Shown here piece by piece: positions 5,298 to 5,442 of a stretch of 5,442 nt of DNA (position 1 is its first letter; every line of letters begins with the position of its first letter). A program made the position numbers and the translations under genes. The notes beneath the pieces were generated by a model. It had not been told where the DNA came from, ran no database searches, and saw only the letters and a list, made by a program, of their open reading frames with translations. Origin of the DNA: Minisyncoccota bacterium (GTDB taxonomy: Bacteria; Patescibacteriota; Minisyncoccia; Minisyncoccales; UBA5738); the NCBI GenBank assembly GCA_025453415.1, contig JALOQL010000075.1, positions 1 through 5,442 of the forward strand. Reading direction: 5' to 3'.

Positions 5298-5442
5298 AAC
5301 TAAAATGACAAAAGCTTGATTCCCTTCTTCTCAATCAGGAACCAAGCCTCACAAATGCAATACCCCGTTAAGGTACGGATCCAGACCCCAATATCTTTCT
5401 TGGCAGCATCATATTAAACCCATATGGAAAGGTTATTTATGA
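5298..5442. other. Right-edge region with no identified gene
   Basis: It is about 42% GC from 5321 onward. A tgtca/tgaca inverted pair (5292-5296 and 5306-5310) and an aagct/agctt pair (5276-5280 and 5313-5317) lie at its left end. A 37-codon open stretch without a start codon lies on the minus strand at 5413-5303, ending TAG at 5302-5300, and a similar open stretch lies on the plus strand. Neither resembles a family I know. An ATG at 5439-5441 preceded by ggaaagg (5426-5432, 6-nt spacing) could open a gene beyond the edge. Confidence 0.4.

Noticed and set aside
5311..5362. Possible tRNA or other small structured RNA at the right edge
   Set aside because: No T-arm or anticodon pattern was found; only a weak tgatt/aatca stem is visible.

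Overview
The window looks like ordinary bacterial chromosome, most likely from a Candidate Phyla Radiation (Patescibacteria, Parcubacteria-like) genome. Three things suggest this. The long surface protein carries the N-terminal module I associate with that group (a membrane anchor, a 'P-NG-NAPLNTG' stretch, then 'NVGIGTT-P-QKLDVNGYVKG'). Intergenic spaces hold AT-rich, TCGA/TTCGA-rich degenerate repeats. Genes start behind A-rich leaders with no Shine-Dalgarno sequence. The lineage is an inference from style, not from a marker gene. All stops read correctly with the standard bacterial code; metK ends in TGA and TGA is not used as glycine.

Layout. Positions 1-209 (minus) hold the N-terminal half of a small zincin-like metallopeptidase that runs off the left edge. 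A 73-bp divergent control region with a palindrome follows. Positions 283-2068 (plus) hold a two-gene unit of membrane-anchored extracellular proteins: a 422-aa protein with three knottin-like six-cysteine repeats and a C-terminal DUF1554-like domain, then a 166-aa protein with a cupredoxin-like domain that lacks copper ligands. A 15-bp-stem bidirectional terminator (2088-2127) closes this unit and the opposing one. From the right, 5263 down to 2109 (minus), come a DUF763 protein, S-adenosylmethionine synthase (metK) and a family 4 type uracil-DNA glycosylase. The DUF763-metK gap contains a long imperfect inverted repeat that reaches almost to the metK start. The last ~145 bp have no gene I can identify.

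Functionally the plus-strand pair is a cell-surface module. The minus-strand genes are housekeeping or DNA-related: uracil repair, methyl-donor synthesis, and a conserved protein of unknown function with a helix-hairpin-helix-like motif. I see no CRISPR array, insertion sequence, tRNA, rRNA or defence system. The most unusual content is the triple cystine-knot-like repeat in the surface protein.
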